DNA from: CAYZED01 sp964477445 | Lineage (GTDB): Bacteria; Bacillota; Clostridia; Lutisporales; Lutisporaceae | Direction: 5' to 3' | DNA: 64,000 nucleotides | Assembly: GCA_964477445.1 (NCBI GenBank) | Contig: CAYZED010000006.1 | Span: forward strand, 62,001-126,000 | Part shown: in pieces, positions 15,621-24,781 of the stretch | Layout: the number at the start of each line of letters is the position of its first letter | How positions within the stretch are numbered: the first letter of the stretch is position 1 | Notes under the pieces: model-generated | Databases searched by the model: none | What the model was told of the DNA's origin: nothing | What the model saw: the letters and a program-made list of their open reading frames with translations, nothing else | Made by a program: the position numbers and the translations under genes

Positions 15621-16193
15621 TTATAAATTTCTATAGTAATCTCTAGTCTTTAGTAATTTAGGATGGATCCTTTTCCCACTTCGTTGTAAATAGTCTATAG
15701 TCACGCCACACGAAAGAAGTACAGCACTATCTAAATCATTATAAGCAGCCACACGTATTTCTTCTTTCCATGGGAGTATTCTATTCTCCTCAAAATAATC
15801 AGAAACAAATACAATTTTTTCTAAATCGGACATATTCGGTGTTCCCAAAATGTGTTTAGCTATTACCTTTAATACTTCTTCATCTTCAATCCCAAATTCT
15901 TTTTTTGCATAAACACTTCCTGCTGGAGCATGAAGTAGTGATGGAAATAAAATTTGATATAAATCAAAAGCATAATCAGATCTTAAGGCTAACGCGACCT
16001 GTTTGCATAGGCTTAACTCCTTCGCACAATCGTGTAAAAGTCCTGCTAAATAAGCTTTCTGAGTATTAACACCATGTCTTTCAGCTAAAAGAAAACTCGC
16101 ATCTGCAACTCCTAGTGAGTGCTGATATCTATATTCAGAAAGAATTTCTTTAAGTTTTTCTTTTATATCAAGAAAATCATCACAGCAATTCAT
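15621..16193 (-). CDS. yqeK: YqeK, HD-domain diadenosine tetraphosphatase
   Basis: 190 residues with an HD phosphohydrolase domain: the first His in YQHSLGVADAS, the H-D pair in GLLHDCAKEL, and later His ligands in LLHAPAGS and IAKHILGTPNM. YqeK enzymes hydrolyse Ap4A symmetrically to two ADP. The start overlaps the end of nadD by 14 bp, which fits translational coupling with the NAD gene. Ap4A is a by-product of aminoacyl-tRNA synthetases, so the enzyme is a nucleotide-signal scavenger. Confidence 0.92.
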   Translation of the reverse strand: MNCCDDFLDIKEKLKEILSEYRYQHSLGVADASFLLAERHGVNTQKAYLAGLLHDCAKELSLCKQVALALRSDYAFDLYQILFPSLLHAPAGSVYAKKEFGIEDEEVLKVIAKHILGTPNMSDLEKIVFVSDYFEENRILPWKEEIRVAAYNDLDSAVLLSCGVTIDYLQRSGKRIHPKLLKTRDYYRNL

Positions 16194-16812
16194 TCTTATA
16201 TAGTCCTTTCGAATAAATATATTCGATAACGTTGTCTGGAACCAGATATTTTATAGATTTATTTTCTATTATGCGATTTCTTATAAGAGTCGATGACATG
16301 CCCATATCTGGGATTTCGACGGTCAAAATCTTTGCATTCTTTTCTGCTTCTAGTCTGTCTATTTCTATAACTACATCTAAAACGTCCACACCAGGCCTAG
16401 TTACTGCTACGAAAGTAACTGCGTTTAGTAATTCCTTTGCCTTGAACCAAGAGTGAATATCTAGCAGAGTATCGGTACCGATAATAAAATAAATATCGAT
16501 ATCATGTCCAAATTCTTCTTTAAGCGAACAAACAGTATCATATGAATATGTTATACCCTCTCTATTTATTTCAATATTAGAGGATTTAAAAGAGTCATTA
16601 TCCGATATAGCTAGTTCAAGAATATTCAAACGCTCTGCTCCTGATAAAACCTTTTTTCCAGTCTTATGTGCAGGTTTTCCCGTAGGTATAAAAATGATTT
16701 CTTCTAGAAAAATCTGTTCCTTTACCCATTCTGCTGCAAGTAGGTGCCCATTATGAATTGGATCAAAGGTTCCACCCATAATACCAATTCTTTTTTTTTG
16801 GTTAATTTTCAT
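16180..16812 (-). CDS. nadD: Nicotinate-nucleotide adenylyltransferase
   Basis: About 210 residues from ATG at 16812, chosen because AAGG lies 6 bases upstream and because MKINQKKRIGIMGGTFDPIH begins close to the catalytic G-T-F-D-P-x-H-x-G-H motif (residues 14-23). The C-terminal S-S-T-L-I-R-N-R is the second nucleotidyl-transfer signature. It adenylates nicotinate mononucleotide in NAD synthesis. The start lies 4 bases after the stop of the tiny DUF4044-like gene. Confidence 0.95.
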   Translation of the reverse strand: MKINQKKRIGIMGGTFDPIHNGHLLAAEWVKEQIFLEEIIFIPTGKPAHKTGKKVLSGAERLNILELAISDNDSFKSSNIEINREGITYSYDTVCSLKEEFGHDIDIYFIIGTDTLLDIHSWFKAKELLNAVTFVAVTRPGVDVLDVVIEIDRLEAEKNAKILTVEIPDMGMSSTLIRNRIIENKSIKYLVPDNVIEYIYSKGLYKNELL

Positions 16813-16816
16813 ATAC

Positions 16817-16924
16817 TTACCTTGATAATAATGAGGCAAAAATTGGCGAAATTGTAGTAAGAAAAAATGCCAATGCTACTACGATACAAATAATTGATAT
16901 AATTCTTTTTTTTAATTTTTTCAT
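16817..16924 (-). CDS. Small DUF4044-like membrane peptide upstream of nadD
   Basis: A 35-residue frame, MKKLKKRIISIICIVVALAF and onward to SLLSR. It has a lysine-rich start and one hydrophobic helix (about 8-30), with a GGAG site 7 bases before ATG at 16924. Size, composition and position between yhbY and nadD match the small DUF4044 proteins seen in Clostridia. Its function is not known. Its last codons overlap the ribosome site of nadD, so the two are probably translationally coupled. Confidence 0.75.
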   Translation of the reverse strand: MKKLKKRIISIICIVVALAFFLTTISPIFASLLSR

Positions 16925-16967
16925 TTTTACCACTCCATAATTTGTTTTTTAATTTTTATATGATGCT

Positions 16968-17255
16968 TTATTGATTTTCTTCTTCTTCTTTTTTAATTTC
17001 TCTAAAAAGAACTAAAGTCGATCCTATTATTTGAACTATCTCAGCGTCAAGCACCTTAGCTACTTCATTCGCCACATTCCTTGCATCTTCGATACTATTA
17101 TTTTGTATTTTGACTTTAATTAACTCTCTTGTATTTAACACTTGATCTATTTGTTCGATTACATTATCAGTCAAACCATCTTTTCCTATCATTACAACAG
17201 GTTTTAACATGTTTGCTTCTGCACGTAAATATGAACGTTCTTTTCCTGTAAGCAT
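16968..17255 (-). CDS. yhbY: YhbY/CRS1-YhbY (CRM) RNA-binding protein
   Basis: 95 residues, GGAGG before ATG at 17255. The protein opens MLTGKERSYLRAEANMLKPV and carries the GKDGLTDNV loop (the G-K-x-G-L-T signature) and the KVKIQNNS basic strand of the single-domain CRM fold. It associates with pre-50S ribosomal particles. Its place directly after obg, another 50S assembly factor, supports the role. The C-terminus is acidic. Confidence 0.93.
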   Translation of the reverse strand: MLTGKERSYLRAEANMLKPVVMIGKDGLTDNVIEQIDQVLNTRELIKVKIQNNSIEDARNVANEVAKVLDAEIVQIIGSTLVLFREIKKEEEENQ

Positions 17256-17264
17256 AATTTCCTC

Positions 17265-18539
17265 CTAATTGTAGAATTCGAATTCAAGCGCATACATTCT
17301 TACTGCATCACCATCTTCAATACCATGTTTCTTTAGTTCACTAACAATTCCTTTTTTATGTAGCATCTTTTGGAAGAATTTTAGCGAATCGTTATCGTCA
17401 ATATTTGTGGACTCAAGTAGTCTCTCAATAGAAGGACCTTCAACCACAAATACATTATCAACAACTTCAACTGTGAAGCCTTTATCATCTGGATCTTTAA
17501 TTTTTGAAAGTAAAACTACTTCTTCAATTTCCTCTTCTACAGGTGCAATCATAAGTTCTGTCCAAATGCGCTCTAATAATGGTTTCAGCCCCTGTTTAGT
17601 AGCTGCAGATATCGGGTAAATCCCCTGGACTCTACCTTCTAAATTTTTTCTTAAAACTTCAATATTTTCTTCCGATTCTGGAATATCCATTTTATTACAA
17701 GCCAGAATTTGTGGTTTAAGAGCTAATTTAGGGCTATACATCTTTAACTCTTCATTAATTTTGTTAAAATCGTCTAACGGATCTCTACCCTCAATCCCTG
17801 ATGTATCAACGACATGGACCAATATCTTGGTTCTCTCGACATGTCTTAAAAAATCTATGCCAAGTCCAACGCCTTCATGTGCGCCTTCAATTATTCCAGG
17901 AATATCAGCTAATACAAAACTTCTTCCCTCACCTAAGTCTACAACTCCGAGATTAGGATGTAGTGTTGTAAAATGATAATTAGCTATTTTAGGTCTTGCA
18001 GAGGTCACTACTGACAAGAAAGTAGACTTCCCAACATTCGGGAATCCTAACAATCCAACATCTGCAATTAATTTCAATTCTAATTCAACGGAGAGCTCGT
18101 CCCCTTTTCCTCCAGGTTGTGCGAATCGTGGCGCTTGTCTCGTAGCCGTGGCAAAGTGTACATTTCCTTTTCCGCCTTTTCCACCCTTTGCTGCAATAAA
18201 TCGTTCTCCAGGCTTTTTTAAGTCTGCAATCACAAATCCACTTTCAACTTCTCTAATAACAGTTCCTGGTGGAACCTTTATTACACAATCATCTGCACTA
18301 GAGCCAAACATATCTATAGCTCCGCCATCATCACCATTTGTGGCCGAGTGTTTTCTCTTATATCTGAAATCCATGAGTGTCCTCATACTTTCATCTACCT
18401 CAAAAACAACATCTCCACCCTTGCCTCCGTCGCCTCCATCTGGTCCACCATTTGGAACATATTTCTCACGTCTAAAAGATATTTTCCCATTTCCGCCATT
18501 TCCAGCTTTAATAGATATCTTTGCTTTATCTACAAACAT
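17265..18539 (-). CDS. obg: Obg GTPase
   Basis: 424 residues with all three Obg domains: the glycine-rich N-terminal fold (1-158, with repeated GGDGGKGG and GGKGGKGN), the GTPase domain (G1 GFPNVGKST near 165, G3 DIPG, G4 CNKMD) and the C-terminal OCT domain (about 345-424, ending RMYALEFEFYN). It binds the 50S subunit, checks its assembly and responds to GTP/ppGpp levels; in spore formers it is needed for Spo0A activation. GGAGG precedes ATG. The gene lies between a Spo0B-like gene and yhbY, the classic order. Confidence 0.96.
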   Translation of the reverse strand: MFVDKAKISIKAGNGGNGKISFRREKYVPNGGPDGGDGGKGGDVVFEVDESMRTLMDFRYKRKHSATNGDDGGAIDMFGSSADDCVIKVPPGTVIREVESGFVIADLKKPGERFIAAKGGKGGKGNVHFATATRQAPRFAQPGGKGDELSVELELKLIADVGLLGFPNVGKSTFLSVVTSARPKIANYHFTTLHPNLGVVDLGEGRSFVLADIPGIIEGAHEGVGLGIDFLRHVERTKILVHVVDTSGIEGRDPLDDFNKINEELKMYSPKLALKPQILACNKMDIPESEENIEVLRKNLEGRVQGIYPISAATKQGLKPLLERIWTELMIAPVEEEIEEVVLLSKIKDPDDKGFTVEVVDNVFVVEGPSIERLLESTNIDDNDSLKFFQKMLHKKGIVSELKKHGIEDGDAVRMYALEFEFYN

Positions 18540-18566
18540 TTATAATCCTCCGTTTAACGGTTATAT

Positions 18567-19154
18567 TCAACTTTTTGTTAATGCAAACTGAATAAATCCT
18601 AAATTTTCTTCTCCAGAAATACCACCTATCGATATTTCTCCAACCAGTTCTGCATAATTTTTAATGTACTTAATAAGTACATTAATTAATCTTTCTGCAA
18701 CCAGAATCTTAATGCCCGGTTTATCTTTATCAATCAATATTACTTCCAAAATTATATTTTCTTCTGAGATTTTATTTATATCATTTAATAACTTGTTAAT
18801 TAAATCAATCGCGTATTCGTTTTCTAAATCAATTTTACTGTTTGTTGGCGGTAGTTCATTTATAATATCTAGTTTATTCCCATTTATTAAAAATAACCTT
18901 TGGTACTCGTCTATTAGTTTGCCTAAAAGAAATAAGCCATACTTATGTAACCTTCCAAAACTTTCATTCTTTTTTCCATATTGTAAAGAAGCGTTTAATG
19001 CATTTTCAAGCATATCAACCTGAAGATACCCTGTGACTATCTGTAACGCATTCATAAAATCATGTCTTTGATACGATAATTCTTTGTAAAAAAAATCTTT
19101 TTGTTCTTTTGTCATTCCACTTAAAATTTCGTATTTCTTTAGAATTTCAGACAC
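18567..19154 (-). CDS. Spo0B-like phosphotransferase-type protein
   Basis: 195 residues from a GTG at 19154 with AGGAG 6-8 bases upstream. Residues about 22-60 contain YQRHDFMNALQIVTGYLQ, the Spo0B/sensor-kinase dimerisation helix with the phospho-accepting histidine. A degenerate ATPase-like C-terminal half follows, lacking clear N, G1 or G2 boxes. In Bacillus, Spo0B passes phosphate from Spo0F to Spo0A and its gene sits between rpmA and obg, exactly the position here. The conserved His-Asp and the location support a phosphotransfer or sensor-kinase-like role; whether this organism sporulates cannot be told. Confidence 0.8.
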   Translation of the reverse strand: MSEILKKYEILSGMTKEQKDFFYKELSYQRHDFMNALQIVTGYLQVDMLENALNASLQYGKKNESFGRLHKYGLFLLGKLIDEYQRLFLINGNKLDIINELPPTNSKIDLENEYAIDLINKLLNDINKISEENIILEVILIDKDKPGIKILVAERLINVLIKYIKNYAELVGEISIGGISGEENLGFIQFALTKS

Positions 19155-19182
19155 TTTTTTCACTCCTAACAGAAATAAAATA

Positions 19183-19211
19183 AAAGGTACAGCTTCGCAG
19201 GCCGTACCTTT
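19183..19211 (-). terminator. Hairpin after rpmA, probable partial terminator
   Basis: AAAGGTAC (19183-19190) pairs with GTACCTTT (19204-19211), with a further GC/GC extension across one mismatch. A T-rich stretch follows on the minus strand. It may reduce read-through from the ribosomal protein genes into the Spo0B-like gene and obg. Confidence 0.65.
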
Positions 19212-19221
19212 CAATCTCGTC

Positions 19222-19509
19222 TTACTGAGCTGCAGGATAAACACTTACCTGTTTTTTGTCCCTGCCTCTACGTTCAAATCTTACAACTCCGTCAACTAAT
19301 GCGAAAAGCGTATCATCTTTACCTATTCCAACATTGTTTCCAGGATGAATTTTCGTACCTCTTTGTCTTACGAGTATATTACCTGCGGGAACAGCCTGTC
19401 CATCCGCTCTTTTTACGCCAAGTCTTTGTGACTCTGAGTCACGTCCGTTTCTTGAACTTCCTACTCCTTTTTTATGAGCAAAAAGTTGAAGGTCAATTCT
19501 GAAAAGCAT
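19222..19509 (-). CDS. rpmA: 50S ribosomal protein L27
   Basis: 95 residues. ATG at 19509 follows GGAGGTG. The N-terminus MLFRIDLQLFAHKKGVGS is the Firmicutes-specific extension that must be removed between Phe10 and Ala11 to expose the peptidyl-transferase-facing tail. The rest (GNILVRQRGTKIHPG) is canonical L27. The protease that performs this cut, Prp, is encoded immediately upstream. Confidence 0.97.
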   Translation of the reverse strand: MLFRIDLQLFAHKKGVGSSRNGRDSESQRLGVKRADGQAVPAGNILVRQRGTKIHPGNNVGIGKDDTLFALVDGVVRFERRGRDKKQVSVYPAAQ

Positions 19510-19513
19510 ATTG

Positions 19514-19846
19514 CTACACCTCCTCTTCATCGATATCTACATATCTATTGTATTTTTTAACAATGTTCTTGATTCCCAACCTCATAGTTTCAAGTAGAGC
19601 TTTCGCCATAAGCGATTGTTCTTCTGAAATTATTTTTGGGAGTTCGCAGCACAGATATCCATCTCTCATGGTATAAGGCATTTTCAAGTTAACGATTTCT
19701 GCAAGTCCTAACAAAGTTGTTTGACTTAGCATTGACACCGCGCTACATACTATGTCTCCGCCTTTATTACTAAAATTAGCATGTCCCTTCATTTTAAAAC
19801 CTGTAAGTCTACCTGTTGTGTCCTTATAAAAAGTAATCTTAACCAT
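19514..19846 (-). CDS. prp: Ribosomal-processing cysteine protease Prp
   Basis: 110 residues. The catalytic pair is visible as His in FKMKGHANF (His22) and Cys in GGDIVCSAVSML (Cys34), separated by 12 residues as in the Prp (DUF464) family. It trims the N-terminal extension of L27. The start codon lies 2 bases after the rplU stop with no obvious ribosome site, which points to translational coupling in the rplU-prp-rpmA operon. Confidence 0.94.
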   Translation of the reverse strand: MVKITFYKDTTGRLTGFKMKGHANFSNKGGDIVCSAVSMLSQTTLLGLAEIVNLKMPYTMRDGYLCCELPKIISEEQSLMAKALLETMRLGIKNIVKKYNRYVDIDEEEV

Positions 19847-19848
19847 GA

Positions 19849-20160
19849 TTATGCGTTAATTTTATTAATTACAACTTTTGTGAACGGTTGTCTGTGTCCT
19901 TGTTTTCTCTTATAATCCTTTTTAGGCTTATATTTGTAAACAATTACTTTCTTATCTTTTCCTACTTCAAGTACAGTGGCTTCAACATTGGCGCCAGTGA
20001 TTACTGGAGCTCCTATGTTTAAACCTGTTTCACTTGATATTGCAAGAACTTCTTCGAAAACAACGTTCTCTCCGGCAATCGCATTCAATTTTTCGATAGT
20101 GATAATATCACCTTCGTTTACCATGAATTGCTTTCCACCAGTTTTTATTATTGCGTACAT
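19849..20160 (-). CDS. rplU: 50S ribosomal protein L21
   Basis: 103 residues from ATG at 20160, with GAGGAGG upstream. MYAIIKTGGKQFMVNEGD and the C-terminal YKRKQGHRQPFTKV are diagnostic for L21. First gene of the operon rplU-prp-rpmA, driven by a strong promoter at 20253-20281 through a structured leader. Confidence 0.97.
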   Translation of the reverse strand: MYAIIKTGGKQFMVNEGDIITIEKLNAIAGENVVFEEVLAISSETGLNIGAPVITGANVEATVLEVGKDKKVIVYKYKPKKDYKRKQGHRQPFTKVVINKINA

Positions 20161-20171
20161 ATGGCTACACC

Positions 20172-20246
20172 TCCTCATTTTTAAGTCTCGCCGGGAAGGG
20201 TAAGCAAAGCTTTTTAATGACCCATACCGTGCGGATACGCCTACGC
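20172..20246 (-). promoter_or_regulatory. L21 leader, probable autoregulatory mRNA structure
   Basis: The minus-strand leader between the predicted transcript start (about 20246) and rplU is GC-richer than its surroundings. It contains GGCGTAGGCGTATCCGC and GGGT...ACCC arms able to fold into stems, as expected for the L21 leader RNA known upstream of rplU in Firmicutes. The assignment rests on position and resemblance. Confidence 0.55.
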
Positions 20247-20252
20247 CATAGT

Positions 20253-20281
20253 AATATATCACATTAGTGTATATATGTCAA
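20253..20281 (-). promoter_or_regulatory. Strong promoter of rplU-prp-rpmA
   Basis: TTGACA (20276-20281) and TATATT (20253-20258) on the minus strand with exactly 17 bp between. The -35 box overlaps the rng stop codon. Confidence 0.8.
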
Positions 20282-21762
20282 TCAATTATTCCTCTAACCG
20301 TATACTGATGAGCCTTTAATTCTGTTGTTATCTTAATGAGAATATTCTTCTTGTATAATTTGCTAATAAATCCTACTCGTTCTTCAAGAATCTCCATTAA
20401 TTTATAACTCACACCGCTTCCAATTTCTAAAGCCATGCCTGTGCATTCTGTTTCTAACAAAATTTTGTAAATTTCTCTCTCAATGTTTCTAGCAACCATT
20501 TCATTAGAAAGAACTTTTCCTTCTCCTTCACAATATGGACACGGAGAGAGAAGTACACTCTCAATACTTTGTCTTGCTTTTTTTCTGGTCATTTCAACCA
20601 GTCCAAGTTGAGTCATACCGAGAACATTAGTCTTTGTTCGATCTTTTTTTAATGTTAGCTTTAGCACGTTAAGAATTTCTTCAATATGGTCTTTATTTAC
20701 CATATCGATAAAATCAATAATTATTATACCACCTATATCTCGAAGCCTTATTTGTTTTGCAATCTCTTTTGCGGCTTCATAGTTGGTGCGATATACAGTA
20801 TCTCCCAGATCGCTAGAGCCCACAAACTTTCCAGTATTAACATCGATTGAGGTCAAAGCTTCAGTCTGATCAATTATTATATAACCTTTATTCTTAAGCC
20901 AAACTTTTCTACTTGCCAATCCATTAATCTTGTTTTCAATGTTATATTGATCAAAAATATCAGGTTTTCTTAAAATCAATGAAACTCGGCTTTTCATATT
21001 TGGTGATGTTATCTCCAAAATCTCAATAACTTTATTATATACTTCCTGATTATTTATTATTAAAGTATCAACATCAGGTGTAAAAAGATCCCTAACCGTT
21101 CTATAGACTAAGGTTAAATCTTTATGAATTATTGCTGGAGCAATGACATTCCTATATTTTTCAGAAATATTATGCCAAATTTTTTTTAAAAAAATTACAT
21201 CAGCCTCAAAATCTTCTTCGCTACAACCGACCGCAGCAGTTCTAACAATTAATCCAAAGCCATCTTTTTTATTGGCATTTGCAAGTTTTCTTAACCTTTC
21301 TCTTTCTTCGTCATTTTCAATTCTTCTTGAAACTCCAACAAAATCAACAAAAGGCATAAGAACTAAATATCTACCTGGAATTGTAATATGTGTCGTTATT
21401 CGTGGTCCTTTTTTATCTATCGCTTCTTTTGTGACTTGTACAATAATTTCTTGATTAATTCTTAGCAAATCCTTTATATGGTAATCTTTTGATACACGAT
21501 CAGAATTCGCACAAACTTCAATTTCATCAAAACTGGCAAACGGCTGAGCGTCTTTTACGAACAAAAATGCATTTTTATCAAAGCCAATGTCAACAAATGC
21601 TGCTTGCATCCCTGGCAGTACATTTGTAACTCGTCCTTTATAAATGTTACTGACAATTTGATTCCCTTTGTCAATATCAATGTATATTTCAGCGAGCTCA
21701 TTATTTTCAAGTAGAGCTACTCTTGTTTGATTGAAACCAACATCTACTAAAATTTCCTTCAT
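20278..21762 (-). CDS. rng: Ribonuclease E/G family endoribonuclease
   Basis: 494 residues from ATG at 21762 (GGAGT site), 7 bases after the upstream gene's stop. An S1 domain (about 38-125: GNQIVSNIYKGRVTNVLPGM) is followed by the RNase H-like catalytic region with the metal-binding acidic residues (LTSIDVNTGKFVG and IIIDFIDM). The Zn-link C-P-Y-C lies near residue 418. The length equals RNase G rather than the long RNase E, with no degradosome tail. It processes rRNA and mRNA 5' monophosphate ends. It sits just upstream of the L21 operon, as in other Clostridia. Confidence 0.94.
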   Translation of the reverse strand: MKEILVDVGFNQTRVALLENNELAEIYIDIDKGNQIVSNIYKGRVTNVLPGMQAAFVDIGFDKNAFLFVKDAQPFASFDEIEVCANSDRVSKDYHIKDLLRINQEIIVQVTKEAIDKKGPRITTHITIPGRYLVLMPFVDFVGVSRRIENDEERERLRKLANANKKDGFGLIVRTAAVGCSEEDFEADVIFLKKIWHNISEKYRNVIAPAIIHKDLTLVYRTVRDLFTPDVDTLIINNQEVYNKVIEILEITSPNMKSRVSLILRKPDIFDQYNIENKINGLASRKVWLKNKGYIIIDQTEALTSIDVNTGKFVGSSDLGDTVYRTNYEAAKEIAKQIRLRDIGGIIIIDFIDMVNKDHIEEILNVLKLTLKKDRTKTNVLGMTQLGLVEMTRKKARQSIESVLLSPCPYCEGEGKVLSNEMVARNIEREIYKILLETECTGMALEIGSGVSYKLMEILEERVGFISKLYKKNILIKITTELKAHQYTVRGIID

Positions 21763-21769
21763 AGTACTC

Positions 21770-22549
21770 CTATTTGTTTTTATATTCGTTTCCGAATAGA
21801 TCAACAAGTCCTTTTTCTGAGTGTTTATAAAGCTCTAAACGATGTATTCTTCTGACCTCAATTTTTCTATTTATAAATTTACTGGATGCTTCTACAACTA
21901 TCTCAGGTTTTATGTTATCAGTGCTTCCACTTTTAACCAAGAGATTGATTGAAATAGCTGCATTATCTGAATCGCCCAGTAGTTTTTTTTCATTTTCTGG
22001 CAACTCCTCAAAATGCGATTCTATTAACAAAGGCTTAACATCAACTGTTTTTTCTTGCTTTGTTTTTTTGTTAAACTTTGTTACGAAAATTTCATTTTGA
22101 TTTAAAAACATTGTAAGTTTTTCTGCAAATTTTTCAATTAAAAACTTTGTTTCTCTCTCCCCAATATCATCAATATCATCATATGGAATAACTATTGAAA
22201 GTCTATACTCTGAATGAGTTACTAATGCCATAGCACTCTTCGTACCAGGCGAAAGCACTTCACCAGTAAACATCTTAATGCCTGGGGGTGCCTCTGAATT
22301 AAACATTTTAACAATATTTTCTGGCAAAACATCCTTTTCTAGCTTAATATCTACATATTCTGCTTCGCTTGTAACTCCCAAAGGCAATGGTGCACCGAAG
22401 GAAATTTCTTGATGCGGGTTAAAACCATGCGAATATGAGACTGGTATCCCTGACCTTCTAACAACCCTATAAATTGTCCTCATCAAATCTAAATGTGATA
22501 TATATTTAACTTCCTCACCCTTAGAAAATTTTACTCTTATTGTCGGCAT
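21770..22549 (-). CDS. TIGR03936 (DUF2344) radical-SAM-associated protein
   Basis: 259 residues starting MPTIRVKFSKGEEVKYISHL with the family's S-H-L-D-L-M-R-T and G-F-N-P-H-Q-E-I-S-F-G-A-P-L-P-L-G signatures. DUF2344 proteins are encoded with, or fused to, the TIGR03960 B12-binding radical SAM enzyme, as here (13-bp overlap). The biochemical role is not established; the gene order next to RNase G suggests RNA or ribosome modification, but this is inference. Confidence 0.9.
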   Translation of the reverse strand: MPTIRVKFSKGEEVKYISHLDLMRTIYRVVRRSGIPVSYSHGFNPHQEISFGAPLPLGVTSEAEYVDIKLEKDVLPENIVKMFNSEAPPGIKMFTGEVLSPGTKSAMALVTHSEYRLSIVIPYDDIDDIGERETKFLIEKFAEKLTMFLNQNEIFVTKFNKKTKQEKTVDVKPLLIESHFEELPENEKKLLGDSDNAAISINLLVKSGSTDNIKPEIVVEASSKFINRKIEVRRIHRLELYKHSEKGLVDLFGNEYKNK

Positions 22550-24446
22550 ATGTGACCTCCCTTTTCTGCGTCAAAATTCATTTCACACTCGCCGCCTCTT
22601 AATTCACTAACCCCACACCCTGTACAAGTTTCTCGACAATCTGTTGTTAATACTCCATTTTTTGCGTTATTGTATTCAGTAATTAAGTATTCTTTTTTTA
22701 CACCAACATCAATATGATCCCAAGGGAAAACCTCATCTAAACCTCTTTCTCTTGCTGCATAAAAATCAGGATCTATACCTAATTCTTTAAAAGATTCCAT
22801 CCAAATGTCAAATTTAAAATGCTCATCCCATCCATCAAACTTGGCACCTTTTTTCCAAGCAAGTTCAAGAACATCAGCAATTTTTCTATCTCCTCTAGCA
22901 AAAACAGCTTCAACATAACTAGTATTGGATTCATGCCAACTAAATTGAACTTGTCTATTAGCTCTTATTACATCTCTTAATTTGCTCTGTTTCTCTCTCA
23001 GCATCTTAATTGAATCCTGAGGGCTCCATTGGAATGGAGTAAACGGCTTCGGCACAAAAGATGAAACTGAAACATTCACGGATAGCCCTTTCCCCTTTTA
23101 TCTTTTGGGGTCAAATAATATCTTCTAACGACCTTTTCTGCGAGATCAGAAATGCCCATAACATCTTCCATCGTTTCTGTAGGCAAACCTATCATAAAAT
23201 ATAGTTTCATCCCAGTATATCCACAGTCAAAAGCTGAACCAACAGAATTTATTAAGTCATTTTCATCTACGCCTTTATTTATGACATCTCTCATTCTTTG
23301 GCTTCCAGCCTCAGGTGCAAATGTAAGCCCACTCTTTCTTACTTTTTGGATTTCTTGGACTAGCGCCATCGAAAAACTGTCAATTCTTAGCGATGGTAGT
23401 GACATATTCACTTTGTCCTCTTTATATTTCGAAATCAAAGCTTCAACTAAACGTTGTAGTTCACTATAGTCACTGGTGGACAACGATGATAACGAAATCT
23501 CATCATAGCCCGAACTAGACAATAAATCTTCTGCTATTTCCATCAATCTATCGAAGCTTCGCTCCCTTATCGGTCTATAAATCATACCTGCTTGACAAAA
23601 TCTACAGCCTCTAGTGCATCCTCGAAAAACCTCAAGCATAACCCTATCATGTACAATATCAATAAAAGGAACAATTATTTTCTTTGGGAAATATGCTGTA
23701 TCCATATTCTTTACAATTCTTTTATTCACACTCATTGGCGCAAAGTCCGCTAATAACTTTAGTTCCGAAATAGTATTATCTTCATTATATGAAAAATCGT
23801 AAAATTTGGGCACATAAACTCCTTCAACTTTGCATACACTCTTTAAGAAAACATCTCTTTCTTCACCGGACTTCTTCCATTCTCTATATACATTCATAAC
23901 TTCGATCATTACTTCTTCGCCTTCACCCATTAGAAATAAATCCACGAATTTCCACAAAGGTTCTGGATTATACGCACATGGACCACCTGCCATAACAAAA
24001 GGGAACCCGTCTCCCCTTTCACTGCTTAGTATAGGGATCCCAGACATATCTAGCATATTAAGAATATTTGTATAGCTCAATTCATACTGGAGTGTAAATC
24101 CCAGAAAATCAAAATCTTTCAATGAATCCCTTGTTTCATGAGAAAAAAGAGGTATTCCCTCTTTTTTTAATTCAGCTTCCATATCAGGCCATGGTGCGAA
24201 TGCTCTTTCACAATAAATATCATCTTGATCATTTAGTAAATGGTATAGAATTCGACTTCCAAGGTGACTCATCCCAACTTCATATACATCTGGAAAACAA
24301 AATGCATATCTAATAAAAACATTATCTAGATTTTTAATTTCACTATTCCATTCTCCGCCTGAATACCTTCCAGGTTTTTCAACCCTTCTCAGGATTTCGT
24401 CATAAATATATGCCTTTTTTTTCTCGTCAATTGTTTGTTTTAACAT
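22537..24446 (-). CDS. TIGR03960 B12-binding radical SAM protein with a -1 frame break
   Basis: The first part (24446 down to about 23070) starts at ATG 24446 with a TGAGG site. It contains a cobalamin-binding-like N-terminal domain (YAFCFPDVYEVGMSHLGSR) and the radical-SAM cluster FRGCTRGCRFCQAG. It stops at a TGA just after LTPKDKRGKGYP. The second part (23079-22537) continues in the -1 frame as V-N-V-S-V-S-S-F-V-P-K-P-F-T-P-F, which is the normal continuation in homologues, and ends with a Cys-rich C-terminus. Together they give about 636 residues, the family's usual size. The break lies in runs of A and G and fits A AAG GGC, a -1 slippery heptamer. A sequencing indel, a true mutation or programmed frameshifting are all possible. 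Confidence 0.85.
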
Positions 24447-24481
24447 TAATACCTCAATCATTTGGTTCAAATAAATATATT

Positions 24482-24766
24482 CTATTTGTCAAATTTCTTC
24501 TTCATTCTTGTAATTGGAACGCTTATTTCCAATGCAGGTACTGTACCATGCTCAGAGTCTTTATGTACTCTTGTAATTTTAAATTCCATCTCCGAATCTT
24601 TTATTTCCATATAATCATCAAGTAACGCTAAAACTTCTTTTTTAATCATATCTAAATATTCCGGGGAAGTATCAGTTCGGTCTCTAACAAGCAAGAGTTG
24701 AAGTCTGTCTCTGGCAACTTTACTACTGCCTTTTTCATTTCTTTCAAATATTTTAAAGATATTCAT
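24482..24766 (-). CDS. minE: Cell division topological specificity factor MinE
   Basis: 94 residues, start behind GGGGGAAGG. The anti-MinCD helix region (SSKVARDRLQLLLVRDRTDT) and the C-terminal topological domain are both present. MinE displaces MinC and stimulates the MinD ATPase at the membrane to restrict FtsZ inhibition to poles. Its presence means an oscillating Min system rather than a DivIVA-only one. Last gene of minCDE. Confidence 0.95.
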   Translation of the reverse strand: MNIFKIFERNEKGSSKVARDRLQLLLVRDRTDTSPEYLDMIKKEVLALLDDYMEIKDSEMEFKITRVHKDSEHGTVPALEISVPITRMKKKFDK

Positions 24767-24781
24767 TAACCTTCCCCCTTT

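Noticed and set aside
18148..18591. Plus-strand frame of 147 residues over the obg start
   Set aside because: It is a proline-rich antisense reading of the glycine-rich Obg domain.
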